Source: Candidatus Corynebacterium faecigallinarum (lineage in GTDB: Bacteria > Actinomycetota > Actinomycetes > Mycobacteriales > Mycobacteriaceae). Taken from it: 64,000 nt of DNA. The stretch's first letter is position 1. Each line of letters opens with the position of its first letter. The position numbers were made by a program, and so were the translations under genes. The stretch covers positions 1-64,000 of the forward strand of contig DWVP01000005.1 of the NCBI GenBank assembly GCA_019120175.1. Direction: 5' to 3'. Under the pieces are notes generated by a model. It ran no database searches. It was given only the letters and a program-made list of their open reading frames with translations, and was not told the origin of the DNA. Shown in pieces: positions 29,310 to 39,374 of this stretch.

Positions 29310-29415
29310 GTAGGGCGTCCTGCCGACCCGTCACTCACCCCTTCGCAGCGGCAGAGCGGTATTTTCCGCTACCGTGGTGACGGAGAACACCATCAGCAGC
29401 GAAAGGGCGACACCA

Positions 29416-31119
29416 GTGACGTTCACCGTCCCGAACACCACACCCGTGACGAAAACTCCTGAATGGCAGGCTCTGGTCGCCCACGCCACACAGGCCAAGG
29501 GCACCACCATCAAGGACCTGTTCCGGGACGACCCCGGTCGCGCCGGTGACATGACCTTCGACGCTGGCCCGCTGCACGTCGACCTGTCCAAGAACCTCGC
29601 CGACGAGAACACCCTGCGCCTGCTGACCAACGTCGCACGCGCGATGGGCATCGAGAACTACCGGCAGTCCATGTTCAACGGTGAGCACATCAACACCACC
29701 GAGGACCGGGCCGTCCTGCACACCGCCCTGCGCATCCCGATCGAGCAGGACATGACCGTGGACGGGCAGGACGTCGCCGAGGACGTGCACGGCGTCCTCG
29801 GCCGGATGCGTGACCTGGCCCGCGCACTGCGCAAGGGTGACTGGCGCGGAGTCACCAACCACACCATCAAGAACGTGGTGAACATCGGCATCGGCGGCTC
29901 CGACCTGGGTCCGGCGATGGCGGCGAAGGCGCTGCGTCCCTACTGCACCGCCGGCATCACCCCCTACTTCGTGTCGAACGTCGACCCGTCGGACATCACC
30001 TCCACCCTCGACGGGCTCGACCCGGAGTCCACCCTCTTCGTGGTCTCCTCGAAGACCTTCACCACCTCCGAGACCCTCGCCAACGCCCACGCCGCGAAGC
30101 GCTGGCTGCTGCGCGAGCTGGGCCACACCGGTGTCGACGTGAAGGACGATGCGGTGGTCAAGGACGCCGTCGCCAAGCACTTCGTCGCAGTCTCCACCAA
30201 CGCCGAGGCCGTCGCCGAGTTCGGCATCGACACCCGGAACATGTTCGGTTTCTGGGACTGGGTCGGCGGCCGCTACTCGGTGGACTCCGCGATCGGCCTG
30301 TCGCTGATGGCTGCGATCGGACCGCGTGACTTCATGGAGTTCGTCGGCGGCTTCCACGAAGTGGACAACCACTTCTACTCCGAGCCGCTGGAGATGAACG
30401 TTCCCGTCCTCATGGGTCTTCTGGGGGTCTGGTACACCTCGGTGCTCGGCTCCCAGTCCCACCTGGTGCTGCCCTACTCAGACGACCTCGCGGACTTCCC
30501 GTCCTACCTGCAGCAGCTGATGATGGAGTCCAACGGTAAGTCACGGCGCCTCAACGGCGACCTGACCACCGTGGAGACCGGGGAGGTCTACTGGGGCGCT
30601 CAGGGCACCAACGGACAGCACACCTTCATGCAGCTGATCCACCAGGGCACGCACCTGATCCCGACGGACTTCATCGGCTTCGTCAACCCGCACACCGACG
30701 CCGTCGCCTCGGACGGCGAGACCAGCATGCACGACATGCTGCTGTCGAACTTCCTGGCACAGTCCCGCGTGATGGCCTTCGGCCGTGACGAGGACGAGGT
30801 GCGTGAGGCCGGTGTCGAGGAGGAGCTGGTCCCGCACAAGGTGATGCCGGGTAACCGTCCCTCGACGACGATCGTGGCCGACAAGCTGACCCCGCGGACC
30901 CTGGGCGCCCTGATCGCACTGTACGAGCACATCGCCTTCGTGCAGGGACTTGTCTGGGGCATCAACAGCTTCGACCAGTGGGGTGTGGAGCTCGGCAAGA
31001 AGCAGGCCAATGAGCTGCTGCCGAAGCTGGGTGCCAACAACGGTGGCGCGGACGTGTCCACCGGTGACTCCTCGACGGATTCGCTGACGAAGCACATCCT
31101 GCGCAACCGTCGGCGGTAG
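29416..31119 (+). CDS. pgi: glucose-6-phosphate isomerase
   Basis: 567 aa from GTG 29416 (GAAAGGG eight bases upstream; ATG 29374 would add 14 residues). Interconverts glucose-6-P and fructose-6-P. The PGI signatures are clear: VNIGIGGSDLGPAMAAKAL, GGRYSVDSAIG and the C-terminal INSFDQWGVELGK. Two catalytic regions (Glu in MMESNGKSRRL and Lys in FDQWGVELGK) are intact. It follows gldA and precedes a convergent DNA glycosylase gene. Confidence 0.96.
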   Translation: MTFTVPNTTPVTKTPEWQALVAHATQAKGTTIKDLFRDDPGRAGDMTFDAGPLHVDLSKNLADENTLRLLTNVARAMGIENYRQSMFNGEHINTTEDRAVLHTALRIPIEQDMTVDGQDVAEDVHGVLGRMRDLARALRKGDWRGVTNHTIKNVVNIGIGGSDLGPAMAAKALRPYCTAGITPYFVSNVDPSDITSTLDGLDPESTLFVVSSKTFTTSETLANAHAAKRWLLRELGHTGVDVKDDAVVKDAVAKHFVAVSTNAEAVAEFGIDTRNMFGFWDWVGGRYSVDSAIGLSLMAAIGPRDFMEFVGGFHEVDNHFYSEPLEMNVPVLMGLLGVWYTSVLGSQSHLVLPYSDDLADFPSYLQQLMMESNGKSRRLNGDLTTVETGEVYWGAQGTNGQHTFMQLIHQGTHLIPTDFIGFVNPHTDAVASDGETSMHDMLLSNFLAQSRVMAFGRDEDEVREAGVEEELVPHKVMPGNRPSTTIVADKLTPRTLGALIALYEHIAFVQGLVWGINSFDQWGVELGKKQANELLPKLGANNGGADVSTGDSSTDSLTKHILRNRRR

Positions 31120-31143
31120 GTGAACGAGCCCTGTCAGCGCGGC

Positions 31144-31998
31144 TCAGCCCGGCTGGCAGACGGGGCACCACCAGATGACGCGCTCGAGCTCGCCCTCGTC
31201 GCCGTCGGCATCGACGCCTCCGAGGAAGCTCTTGAGGATCGGTGCCCCGCACCGCCGGCAGGCTTTTTCCGCCCGGCCGAAGACGTAGTTTCCCATGCCG
31301 GGGCGCCGGTCTCCGGTGAACAGGCGCCGTGGCTCCATACGGTTCTCCCACATCACCTTGCGTGACAGGTCGAGCAGGTGGGCGGCGGTCTCCTCCGCGC
31401 CTTCCCCCTCACCTGTCGGACGGCGGGGGTCGACTCCGGCGAGGAAGCACACCTCCGCCCGGTACTCATTGCCGATCCCGGCGACGTTGCGCTGGTCCAG
31501 CAGGGCTGCGCCGATAGTGCGCTCAGGGCGGGCGAGGATGCGCTGCAGTGCTTCGTCGCGGTGAGACAGCCCGGAAGTCGCATCGGCCCAGTCGGGGGCG
31601 AGGATGTCCGGACCAAGGTGCCCGACCACTTGGTCGTAGTCTGACCGGTCGAAGAGCCGGACGAAGCCCAGGGAGTGCCCGACGACCTCGATCTCAGGGC
31701 CTCCCGTGTGCTGTGGGGCGAAACGGAGGATGGTCCGGGCGGTGTGGCCGGGGCGCCGCCACCGGGTGCCGGCGGTGTGGATCGACCAGACGCCCTCCAT
31801 CTTCAGGTGGGTGTGAAGCACCCGACCGGAGAAATCGATGAAAAGGTGCTTCCCGTATGGCCAGACGTCTGTGACGGTGCGTCCTGCGAGATTCTCGGTG
31901 GCGAAGCGGGGAACGCGAATGTCGGAGCGAGTGATGGTTCGGCCCGACATCCACTGCATACGCTCGGAGAGCTGCAGGACGGAATCACCCTCTGGCAT
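31144..31998 (-). CDS. endonuclease VIII-like DNA glycosylase (Nei2)
   Basis: 284 aa. Starts M-P-E-G-D, so after Met removal Pro is the catalytic N-terminal amine. C-terminal zinc finger CRRCGAPILKS and WWCPVCQPG supplies two CxxC pairs. DNA-binding helix and H2TH region: AALLDQRNVAGIGNEYRAE. It removes oxidised pyrimidines in base-excision repair. Actinobacteria have several Fpg/Nei members; assignment to Nei2 is by similarity of the length and PEGD start. Confidence 0.92.
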   Translation of the reverse strand: MPEGDSVLQLSERMQWMSGRTITRSDIRVPRFATENLAGRTVTDVWPYGKHLFIDFSGRVLHTHLKMEGVWSIHTAGTRWRRPGHTARTILRFAPQHTGGPEIEVVGHSLGFVRLFDRSDYDQVVGHLGPDILAPDWADATSGLSHRDEALQRILARPERTIGAALLDQRNVAGIGNEYRAEVCFLAGVDPRRPTGEGEGAEETAAHLLDLSRKVMWENRMEPRRLFTGDRRPGMGNYVFGRAEKACRRCGAPILKSFLGGVDADGDEGELERVIWWCPVCQPG

Positions 31999-32093
31999 GG
32001 GTCCCCCCTTCCTGAGCTCTCTGGTGTTGACCTCTACGTTGGATTCGCTCTCACACTACTCTGCAGCCACCAAGCGGAGTCCTGCACAGTTCA

Positions 32094-32696
32094 CTACAGT
32101 TTTTCGAACAGCTCAGCCAGTGACTCGACCCGCATCGTGGCGGTCCTCGCCTCCGGCCGCTGTGACTGGATGACTCCCCACGGACCCCGACGAATATGAC
32201 AGGTCAAAAGTCCTGCGTCCGCAGCAGGGACGATGTCGTTGTCGACGCGATCCCCCACATAGAGAACCTGCTCCGGTGCGCAGCCACACACGTCGACGAG
32301 CTTGGTGAAGAACTCCGGTGAAGGCTTTTCCACACCCCATCCGGTCGACGAGGCCACGAAATCCGCCGGAAGGCCCATGTCCTTGAGGAGCGACTCCGTT
32401 CTCTCCGGTTGATTGCCTGCGATGCCAACCGTGATGCCCAGGCGGCGGAGGTCTTTCAGGAACTCTGCCGCGTCCGGGTAGAGGTCCGACGCAGCGTGTT
32501 CCGGCCAGTACCGGGGTCGATCAATGCCAAGTTCGTCCCACATCTCCCGGTGGTCCCGCCCCCGCGCGATCAGCCCACCGAGCGTGGCCATGAAGGTGAA
32601 TCGAGGGACCCCGACCTGGTCGGCGAGTTCGGACCACAAGGCGGACTCGTCGACCAGTGTCTCTCCAAGATCGCACACCACCGCCGAGATCCTCAT
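32094..32696 (-). CDS. HAD-superfamily hydrolase
   Basis: 200 aa from ATG 32696. HAD motif I is changed to VCDLGETLVD (family DxDxT is usually FDxDGTL), so the second Asp is replaced by Gly; motif II (GIAGN), motif III Lys (GVEKP) and motif IV GDRVDNDIVPA are normal. The loss of the second motif-I Asp usually weakens phosphatase chemistry; it may act as a dehalogenase-like or noncatalytic member. No recognisable ribosome site. Convergent with nothing; 30 bp after the lhr stop. Confidence 0.8.
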   Translation of the reverse strand: MRISAVVCDLGETLVDESALWSELADQVGVPRFTFMATLGGLIARGRDHREMWDELGIDRPRYWPEHAASDLYPDAAEFLKDLRRLGITVGIAGNQPERTESLLKDMGLPADFVASSTGWGVEKPSPEFFTKLVDVCGCAPEQVLYVGDRVDNDIVPAADAGLLTCHIRRGPWGVIQSQRPEARTATMRVESLAELFEKL

Positions 32697-32725
32697 GCCA
32701 CAACGGTACGGCCAAGTAACTGATA

Positions 32726-35700
32726 TCACCGCACGATCAGGCCCTTCGGTGTCAGCCGTGCGCCGGCCTCCGTCCACGCCCGGGTAGCTGCGCCGAGTGA
32801 CATCACGTCGATCCCGTTGACCTTCTCTACTGTGACCGGTGACAGTCGCTTCGCTTCAATGGCGGCCGACAGAGCGGAGACCACCGCCTGGACGTCGCCG
32901 GGATCGACGTCCACCGGCCCGTCTCCCAGGCTCGGACGTCCGAAGGCTGTCACCGTCCTGCCCCCACGGGTGAGGTGGGCCAGCAGTCGACCATCCTGCA
33001 CCACGACCAGGGCGCCAGCGCCACGAGTCGGTCGGGCGGAGGCTCTATCGGTCGAAGCGTCAGTGCCCGCTGCCCCATTGTCCGGCCACGGCACCGCCGC
33101 GCCGAAGGGGTTCGCCGGGTCGGACGCCGCCAGCAGCACCGGTGTCGACGACTCTGCAGGTGCCGGTTCCTCCTCCATGTCGCGCAGCCGGTCGATAACC
33201 TCGCGGGAGGCGAACTGCGCCCCGCCCAGGCCGTCGACGATGTATCCGCGCAGCACGGTTCCGTTGTCCTCCCAGGCGGTCAGCATCCGGTAGGCCGCGG
33301 CGAACCCGCCTTCGGTGTGTTCGGCGACGATGGATCCGCGGGTGACCACGGCGTAGCGGTCCAGCCATGCCTCACCCCGGGCGATCGCCCGATCGGTTAC
33401 GGCACCTCCGGCCGTCGGCACCAGTGACCAGCGTCCGGGCACGCCGGCATGGGCGTTCATCGCCGCCCGGCGCAACCGCACTTCCTCGGAGCGCACGGTC
33501 TGGGCGAAGGTGGTCCGCCCCATGCGCAGTCGTCGGGTGGAGCCGCGACCGGCGTTGCGTCGCGGTGCCTTGTGCACGCCCCGGTTACCCGCCGCGCTTC
33601 CGGACGCACCGCTTCCGGACGCACCGGCACCCGTAGTTCCTCGCCCGTCACCGCGGCCGGCGCCAGCAGGACGGTCAGTGAAGCCGGTACCGGCGAGCCG
33701 GGCACGGATCGGGGCGAAGGAGTCCGGCATGAGTTGACCGGCGTCGAAGAGTTCCCAGATTGCGGAATCCACCGCATCGTGGGAGGGCCTGGTTGCCGCA
33801 CCCGAAGTCGAGTCACCAGCTGCACCGGCGGCTGTACCCGCAGCTGTGCCGGAAGGATCGGCCTCACCCAGGGTCCGTTCGATCTCGGCGGCGAGGAAGG
33901 CTCCTCCCCCGCTCACCTTGTCGCGGATGACCTGGGCGACGGGACCGAGTGCCACCGGCGCGGTCAGGTTTCCTGCTGCCCCGTCCTCTGCCTCGAGATC
34001 CTCCACCAGCAGCGGCGCAAGGTCCGCGGGCAGCAGCATGATCCGTGGGTCGGTGGCCCCACCGGCACCACCGCCGACTCCGGCTCCGACAACCACGATC
34101 TCCCCACTGGCCATCAGGTCATCCAGGTCAGTGGACTGGTAGCCGGGGATGCGGGAGGGCAGCACCACGGTCTCCCAGGCACTCGCCGGCAGCGCGACCC
34201 CGGCGAGCTGTTCGATGACAGCCGGCAGGTCCTCCCGTTCGCCTATGCCGAGGGCATGCCATTCCTGTAGGAAGGACGCATAGGTCTGCGGGCTCACCGG
34301 TTCCAGTGATCCGCGGGCCTTCGCCAACGTCGCCGCCCGCAACCGTCGCAGGACACCGGCATCGACGTAGTAGTCCGCGCTGCCACTGGTTGCGCCGGCA
34401 GTGTCGGCAGTGTCGGCAGTGTCGGCAGTGTCGGCAGCGATGGTGCCGGATGTATGTGCCTCCAGCCGCCGCGCAGACACCCACCGCTTCGCCAGAGCAT
34501 CCGCCGTCGCCACGCCGAGGCCGAACTCGGTGGCGATGTCGGATGCCTCGAACGGCCCGTGGGTCCGGGCCCACCGTAGGACGAGCTGGTCGACGGCATC
34601 GACCACCCGGTCCTGCGAGGCGGCGACCCCGGGCGGTACCGGGATGCCGAGGCCGTCGCGCAGCAGGGCCGCGTCCTCCACGACCGCCCAGCGCAGCGTC
34701 CCACCGACCTTGACCTCACAGACCCGGCGCGGAATCACCGCGCGTACCTCGGCAAGGATCGCGTCCGGACCACTGCCGCGAATTCCATCCGAGGCCGCTG
34801 TTGCTATCGAGGACCCCGAAGCTGCCGGGGTCGCCGGGGTCGCCGACGGATCGATCCGTCGTGCCACCTCCTCGGGCGTCAACGGGCCCAGGGCGCGCAG
34901 CATGTCCACGACCTGTTCCGCCGAGCGAGCCTGTCGCCCGGAGGCCAGCCACTGCAGGGAGGCGACGATCTCCTCGACCACGGCCGGGTCCAGCTCCAGA
35001 CCCTCACCTCGTTGGCCCAGTACGGCGGCCAGCAGGGCGGGGTCCACAGACAAAGCAGCGGCCCGCTCTGCGGAGTCACCCTCGTAGAGGAAGGCTCCGG
35101 TGTAGCTGAACAGCAGGGACTCGGCGAACGCGGAGGGTGCGTCGGTGGTGATCTCGGCGACGCGCATCCGCCGGGACCCCACCGCACCGACGACCTTCTC
35201 CAAGGCAGGCAGGTCGTAGACGTCGCGCAGGCATTCGCGCATGGTCTCCACCATCACCGGGAACTCCGGGTGCGGCCGGGCGATGTCCAGCAGTTGGGAG
35301 GCACGCTGTCGCTGCTGCCACAGGGGTTGGCGTTTGCCGGGGTTACGCCGCGGCAGCAGCAGGGACCGGGCGGCACACTCGCGGAACCGTCCGGCGAACA
35401 GTGCGGAGGAGCCCACCGCATCGGTGACCTCGTTGACCACCGGGGCGGTGTCCACGGAGCCGCCGCTGCCTGTGTCCTGAACACCGCCGGCACCACCGGT
35501 GAGCAGTTCCACACCCGGCGGGTCCTCGGTGTACGGCAGGCGCAGGACGATACCGTCGTCCCCGGCCACCGCCATCGCGTCGATACCGGAGTGCCGCGAC
35601 AGGGTCGCCCCGATCGCCAACGCCCACGGTGCATTGACCGAGCGTCCCCACGGGGTGTGCACGACCACCCGCCAGTCGCCGACCTCGTCGTGGAAACGTT

Positions 35701-38011
35701 CGATGAGGATGGTGCGCTCATCGGGCACGACCTGGGTGGCCTCCCGTTGTTCGGCGTAGAAGGTGTCGAGGTTGGTTCGCGTGTTGTCGTCGAGGAAGGA
35801 CGCGGTCCGTACGTCGTCCTCACCGCCCTTGCCCCAGCCGCGACGGGCCGCGCCGATGACGGGGGCTAGTTCTGCGGGGCGTCCTTCGGCATCGCCGACC
35901 CAGAACGGCAGACGTCCGGTATGGCCGGCCGCCGGGGTGACGATCACCTGGTCGCGGGTGATCTCGGTGATGCGCCAGGACGATGCCCCGAGGGTGAAGA
36001 CATCACCGACGCGGGACTCGTAGACCATCTCCTCGTCAAGCTCCCCGACCCTCCTTCCGCCAGCGCCCGCGCCGCTCTCCGCGCCGTCGGCGGGCAGGAA
36101 CACCCCGAACAGACCCCGGTCGGGGATCGTCCCGCCGCTGGTCACCGCGGTTCGTTGGGCACCGGGACGTGCTTCGAGGGTTCCGGCGACCGGATCATAG
36201 ATGACCTTGGGGCGCAGATCGGAGAAGTCGGTGGAGGGATAACGCCCACTGACCAGCTCAATCACCCCGTCGAAGGCTTCCCGCGGCAGGGCGGCATACG
36301 GGTGGGCCCGCCGGACGGTGCGGAACCACTCCTCGACCTCGACCATCCCAGGGTGCAAAGTATTCCGGCTGTCACCGGAGTCCGCAGCGTCCCCAGAGCC
36401 TGCAGCCTCCCCAGTACCACCGGAGCCCTGGCCAACCCGGTGGGTGGCCTGCGCCGTCATCGCCACGGTCTGCTGCGCCAGCACGTCCAACGCATTGGTC
36501 ACCACCTGCAACGGCTCCAGGTCCCCGGCCAACATCCGGTCGACGATCACCGCCGCCACCTCGGCATCCGCCCGGTGCAGCGGGTACACCGTGCCGCGGG
36601 AGACCGCGCCGACGGTGTGGCCCGCGCGTCCGAAACGCTGCACCGCCGAGGACACGCTCGGCGGTGCACCGACCTGCACCACATGGTCCACCAGGCCCAT
36701 GTCGATGCCGAGTTCCAGGGAGGACGTGGCCACCACGCAGCGCAGCGAGCCATCCTTCAGTGCGGTCTCGATGTCTGCGCGTTCGTCCTTCGACACCGAC
36801 CCATGGTGGGCCCGGGCGATGACCTGCGGGGCGGCGGCGACCGATCCGGACTGCGCCATGAGCTGTGCCGGATCCCGCCGGGTCGGGGCGGCCAGCGAGT
36901 CCGGGTCGTGTTCTTCGGCCCACATCTCGTTGAGCGCCCCGGTGAGTCGCTCGGCGGTGCGTCGGGAGTTGACGAACACCAGGGTGGAGCGGTTGTCCAT
37001 GATCTGTTCGTAGATCGCCCGCTGCACATGCGGCCACACCGACTTCTGCTGCGGCAGGGCGGATTCCTTGTCCACCCCGGAGGCCACACGACGCCCGGAG
37101 CCGACGTCGGTGATGCCGCCGACACCCTCGCCGATGAGGGAGGGACCGAGCAACGCCTCGTCGATGGGATCGGCACCGCCGGCACCGTCCGTATCGTCCG
37201 GCAGCGCATCGTCCAGCACCGGAGGGTCGCGGAAGTCCTCGACCACGCTGCGCACCTTCACGTCCCACAGCTTCTGCGTGGGTGGGTTGACCACGGTGAC
37301 CGGACGGTCGCCACCGAGGAAGGACGCCACGGTGTCCACCGGGTTCACCGTCGCCGACAAACCGATACGCTGCACATTCTGCTCGGTGAGCTGGTCAAGG
37401 CGTTCCAGGCTCAACGCCAGGTGTGTGCCCCGCTTCGTGCCGGCGACGGCGTGGACCTCGTCGACGATGACGGTGTCGACGTTGCGCAACGTCCCGCACG
37501 CCTTCGAGGTCAGCATGAGGTACAGCGATTCCGGGGTGGTGATGAGGATGTCCGGCGGGGTTCGCAACAACTTAGCCCGCTCGGCCTGCGGGGTGTCACC
37601 GGAACGCACACCGATGCTCACCGGAGCGATGTCGGCGTGGGTGGGGTCGTCGGACGCCGCGGCGGTGCGGGCGATACCCGCCAGCGGCACCTGCAGGTTG
37701 CGCTCGACATCCACACCGAGGGCCTTCAGTGGGGAGATGTAGAGGACCCGGGTGCCGGAGGTGCGGTTGGCGTCCTGCCCCGTCCCCCGCATCAACCCCT
37801 GCGAGGTCAACCGTGACAGCGCCCAGAGAAAGGCAGCGAGCGTCTTACCCGAACCGGTGGGAGCGACGACCAGGGCGTGGTCGCCGCGGCTGATCGCGTC
37901 CCACGCCTGCGACTGCACGACCGTGGGTTCGATGAACACGTCACGGAACCAGGACGCCACCGGCACGAAGAAGCGGTCCAGCGGGTCGGTGGTGTCCGGC
38001 GTTCGGTTCAT
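32726..38011 (-). CDS. lhr: Lhr-family ATP-dependent helicase
   Basis: 1761-aa superfamily 2 helicase. The helicase core lies at the N-terminus: Walker A VVAPTGSGKTLAAF, DEVH box VIVDEVHAV, motif III SATV and a C-terminal helicase domain with TSSLELGIDMG and QRFGRAGH. The remainder is the long Lhr-specific region with winged helix and beta-barrel modules. In mycobacteria Lhr is a DNA-damage-inducible 3'-5' helicase. Five repeats and Gly/Ala/Ser-rich linkers enlarge the linker regions. Start ATG 38011. Confidence 0.93.
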   Translation of the reverse strand: MNRTPDTTDPLDRFFVPVASWFRDVFIEPTVVQSQAWDAISRGDHALVVAPTGSGKTLAAFLWALSRLTSQGLMRGTGQDANRTSGTRVLYISPLKALGVDVERNLQVPLAGIARTAAASDDPTHADIAPVSIGVRSGDTPQAERAKLLRTPPDILITTPESLYLMLTSKACGTLRNVDTVIVDEVHAVAGTKRGTHLALSLERLDQLTEQNVQRIGLSATVNPVDTVASFLGGDRPVTVVNPPTQKLWDVKVRSVVEDFRDPPVLDDALPDDTDGAGGADPIDEALLGPSLIGEGVGGITDVGSGRRVASGVDKESALPQQKSVWPHVQRAIYEQIMDNRSTLVFVNSRRTAERLTGALNEMWAEEHDPDSLAAPTRRDPAQLMAQSGSVAAAPQVIARAHHGSVSKDERADIETALKDGSLRCVVATSSLELGIDMGLVDHVVQVGAPPSVSSAVQRFGRAGHTVGAVSRGTVYPLHRADAEVAAVIVDRMLAGDLEPLQVVTNALDVLAQQTVAMTAQATHRVGQGSGGTGEAAGSGDAADSGDSRNTLHPGMVEVEEWFRTVRRAHPYAALPREAFDGVIELVSGRYPSTDFSDLRPKVIYDPVAGTLEARPGAQRTAVTSGGTIPDRGLFGVFLPADGAESGAGAGGRRVGELDEEMVYESRVGDVFTLGASSWRITEITRDQVIVTPAAGHTGRLPFWVGDAEGRPAELAPVIGAARRGWGKGGEDDVRTASFLDDNTRTNLDTFYAEQREATQVVPDERTILIERFHDEVGDWRVVVHTPWGRSVNAPWALAIGATLSRHSGIDAMAVAGDDGIVLRLPYTEDPPGVELLTGGAGGVQDTGSGGSVDTAPVVNEVTDAVGSSALFAGRFRECAARSLLLPRRNPGKRQPLWQQRQRASQLLDIARPHPEFPVMVETMRECLRDVYDLPALEKVVGAVGSRRMRVAEITTDAPSAFAESLLFSYTGAFLYEGDSAERAAALSVDPALLAAVLGQRGEGLELDPAVVEEIVASLQWLASGRQARSAEQVVDMLRALGPLTPEEVARRIDPSATPATPAASGSSIATAASDGIRGSGPDAILAEVRAVIPRRVCEVKVGGTLRWAVVEDAALLRDGLGIPVPPGVAASQDRVVDAVDQLVLRWARTHGPFEASDIATEFGLGVATADALAKRWVSARRLEAHTSGTIAADTADTADTADTAGATSGSADYYVDAGVLRRLRAATLAKARGSLEPVSPQTYASFLQEWHALGIGEREDLPAVIEQLAGVALPASAWETVVLPSRIPGYQSTDLDDLMASGEIVVVGAGVGGGAGGATDPRIMLLPADLAPLLVEDLEAEDGAAGNLTAPVALGPVAQVIRDKVSGGGAFLAAEIERTLGEADPSGTAAGTAAGAAGDSTSGAATRPSHDAVDSAIWELFDAGQLMPDSFAPIRARLAGTGFTDRPAGAGRGDGRGTTGAGASGSGASGSAAGNRGVHKAPRRNAGRGSTRRLRMGRTTFAQTVRSEEVRLRRAAMNAHAGVPGRWSLVPTAGGAVTDRAIARGEAWLDRYAVVTRGSIVAEHTEGGFAAAYRMLTAWEDNGTVLRGYIVDGLGGAQFASREVIDRLRDMEEEPAPAESSTPVLLAASDPANPFGAAVPWPDNGAAGTDASTDRASARPTRGAGALVVVQDGRLLAHLTRGGRTVTAFGRPSLGDGPVDVDPGDVQAVVSALSAAIEAKRLSPVTVEKVNGIDVMSLGAATRAWTEAGARLTPKGLIVR
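34401..34436 (-). repeat. 9-bp coding tandem repeat in lhr
   Basis: GTGTCGGCA occurs four times on the plus strand (lhr is on the minus strand), encoding an Asp-Thr-Ala repeat in an interdomain linker. Confidence 0.95.
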
Positions 38012-38177
38012 GCTCCCCAGTCAACCACGCGCCCCGGACACGAACTGTCACACCGGACTGCATGGCGGATCAGGGCAGGCCCGATGCAGGGCGTTTTCAC
38101 CGGATGTCTGCCCCATCTCTGGTGATCTGCCCGTCCGGTGGGCCGAACTGTGGTCCAGGCGACTAGACTAGGCTGCC

Positions 38178-38942
38178 ATGACGTCCTACATCGACGACGA
38201 GACCCTCGCCCGCCGCCTCGCCCTGGGGACCGGCGAGATCCTCAAGGGGGTCCGCAACGTGGGCCTGCTGAGCGGTGGAGAGCTCGGTGCGGCTGGCGAC
38301 GCCATCGCCCAGGACTGGATATCGCGCGCCCTGGCACGGCACCGACCGGACGATGCCGTGCTCTCCGAGGAGGCCACCGACGACCTGGTGCGACTGGACT
38401 GCGAGCGCGTCTGGGTCATCGACCCGTTGGACGGCACCCGCGAGTACGCCGGCGTGCGTCAGGACTGGGCCGTGCACATCGCACTGGTGGTCAACGGCAC
38501 GGTCGACACCGCCGCCGTCGGCATGCCCGACCTCGGCCAGGTGTTCACCTCCGGGGAGTCCCGTGCGGTCCCGGGGCGTCCGACGAACCGTCTGGTGATC
38601 TCCCGAAACTCCACCCCGGCCGTCGCCACCCACGTCGCCGAGGCGACCGGGATGGAGCTGACCACCATGGGGTCCTGCGGCGCCAAGGGCATCAGCGTGC
38701 TGCTCGGCGACAACGACGCCTACGTGCACGCCGGTGGCCAGTACGAGTGGGACAATGCCGCGCCGGTGGGCGTGTGCCTCGCCGCCGGGCTGCACTGCAG
38801 CCGACTGGACGGCTCCCCGCTGGTCTACAACAACGAGGACACCTACCTTCCGGACCTGCTGATCTGCCGCCCCGAGGTGGCCGAGCCGATCCTCGCCGCC
38901 GCCGCGGCATTTCACGCCGAGCAAGGCAGCTACACCCTGTAG
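38178..38942 (+). CDS. cysQ: 3'(2'),5'-bisphosphate nucleotidase CysQ-type
   Basis: 254 aa, third member of the inositol-phosphatase superfamily in this window. Metal motifs: LSEEATDD, WVIDPLDGTREY and YEWDNAAPVG. It removes the 3' phosphate from PAP/PAPS during sulfate assimilation and salvage. Conserved NRLVISRN... and GSCGAKGISVLLGDNDAYVHAGG segments are typical of CysQ. ATG 38178, 166 bp from the divergent lhr gene. Confidence 0.9.
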   Translation: MTSYIDDETLARRLALGTGEILKGVRNVGLLSGGELGAAGDAIAQDWISRALARHRPDDAVLSEEATDDLVRLDCERVWVIDPLDGTREYAGVRQDWAVHIALVVNGTVDTAAVGMPDLGQVFTSGESRAVPGRPTNRLVISRNSTPAVATHVAEATGMELTTMGSCGAKGISVLLGDNDAYVHAGGQYEWDNAAPVGVCLAAGLHCSRLDGSPLVYNNEDTYLPDLLICRPEVAEPILAAAAAFHAEQGSYTL

Positions 38943-39084
38943 GGACAGTCTCCTGAGCGGTCATGCATGGCTGCCGCATGCCACACACATGTTCCGGGCC
39001 CCAGGAACTCCAACCATCACCTGCTGCACTTATGCTGCATTATTTGGACAGCCTCCGGGGACACATAACCTGAAAGGATTCATC

Positions 39085-39219
39085 ATGCTCGGTGGACTTC
39101 TCTTTGGCCTCGGCGCCACCCTCGGCAGCCTCGTCTTCGGCCTGCTCGCCCTGGTCGGCGGCACCGTCGGCACCCTCGGCACCGTCGGCACCGTCGGCAC
39201 CGTCGGCTCCATCCTCTAG
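39085..39219 (+). CDS. 44-aa hydrophobic glycine-rich repeat peptide
   Basis: From ATG 39085, with GAAAGGA eight bases upstream, the frame gives a 44-residue peptide: N-terminal hydrophobic stretch MLGGLLFGLGATLGSLVFGL then a (G-T-V/L)5 repeat ending GSIL. It has no charged residues and is likely membrane-associated. No homologue was recognised; small hydrophobic peptides such as corynebacterial PorA/PorH channel peptides or membrane toxins are the closest functional analogies, an inference only. Confidence 0.5.
   Translation: MLGGLLFGLGATLGSLVFGLLALVGGTVGTLGTVGTVGTVGSIL
39160..39204 (+). repeat. 9-bp coding tandem repeat in the 44-aa peptide
   Basis: GGCACCGTC repeated five times (second copy GGCACCCTC), in frame. 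Confidence 0.95.
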
Positions 39220-39374
39220 GACAATTCTCCAATAGTCTCCCCTTCCGAAACGCGGGGGAGTTCCGGACGCCACAGGTGCCCGACACTTGCCGACCGGCCA
39301 GTCAGCTCCGACCGGTCGGTTTCTTGATGCCACTGTCGCCCCACTGATGCACGGCAGGGTCCTGCGGAACTATC

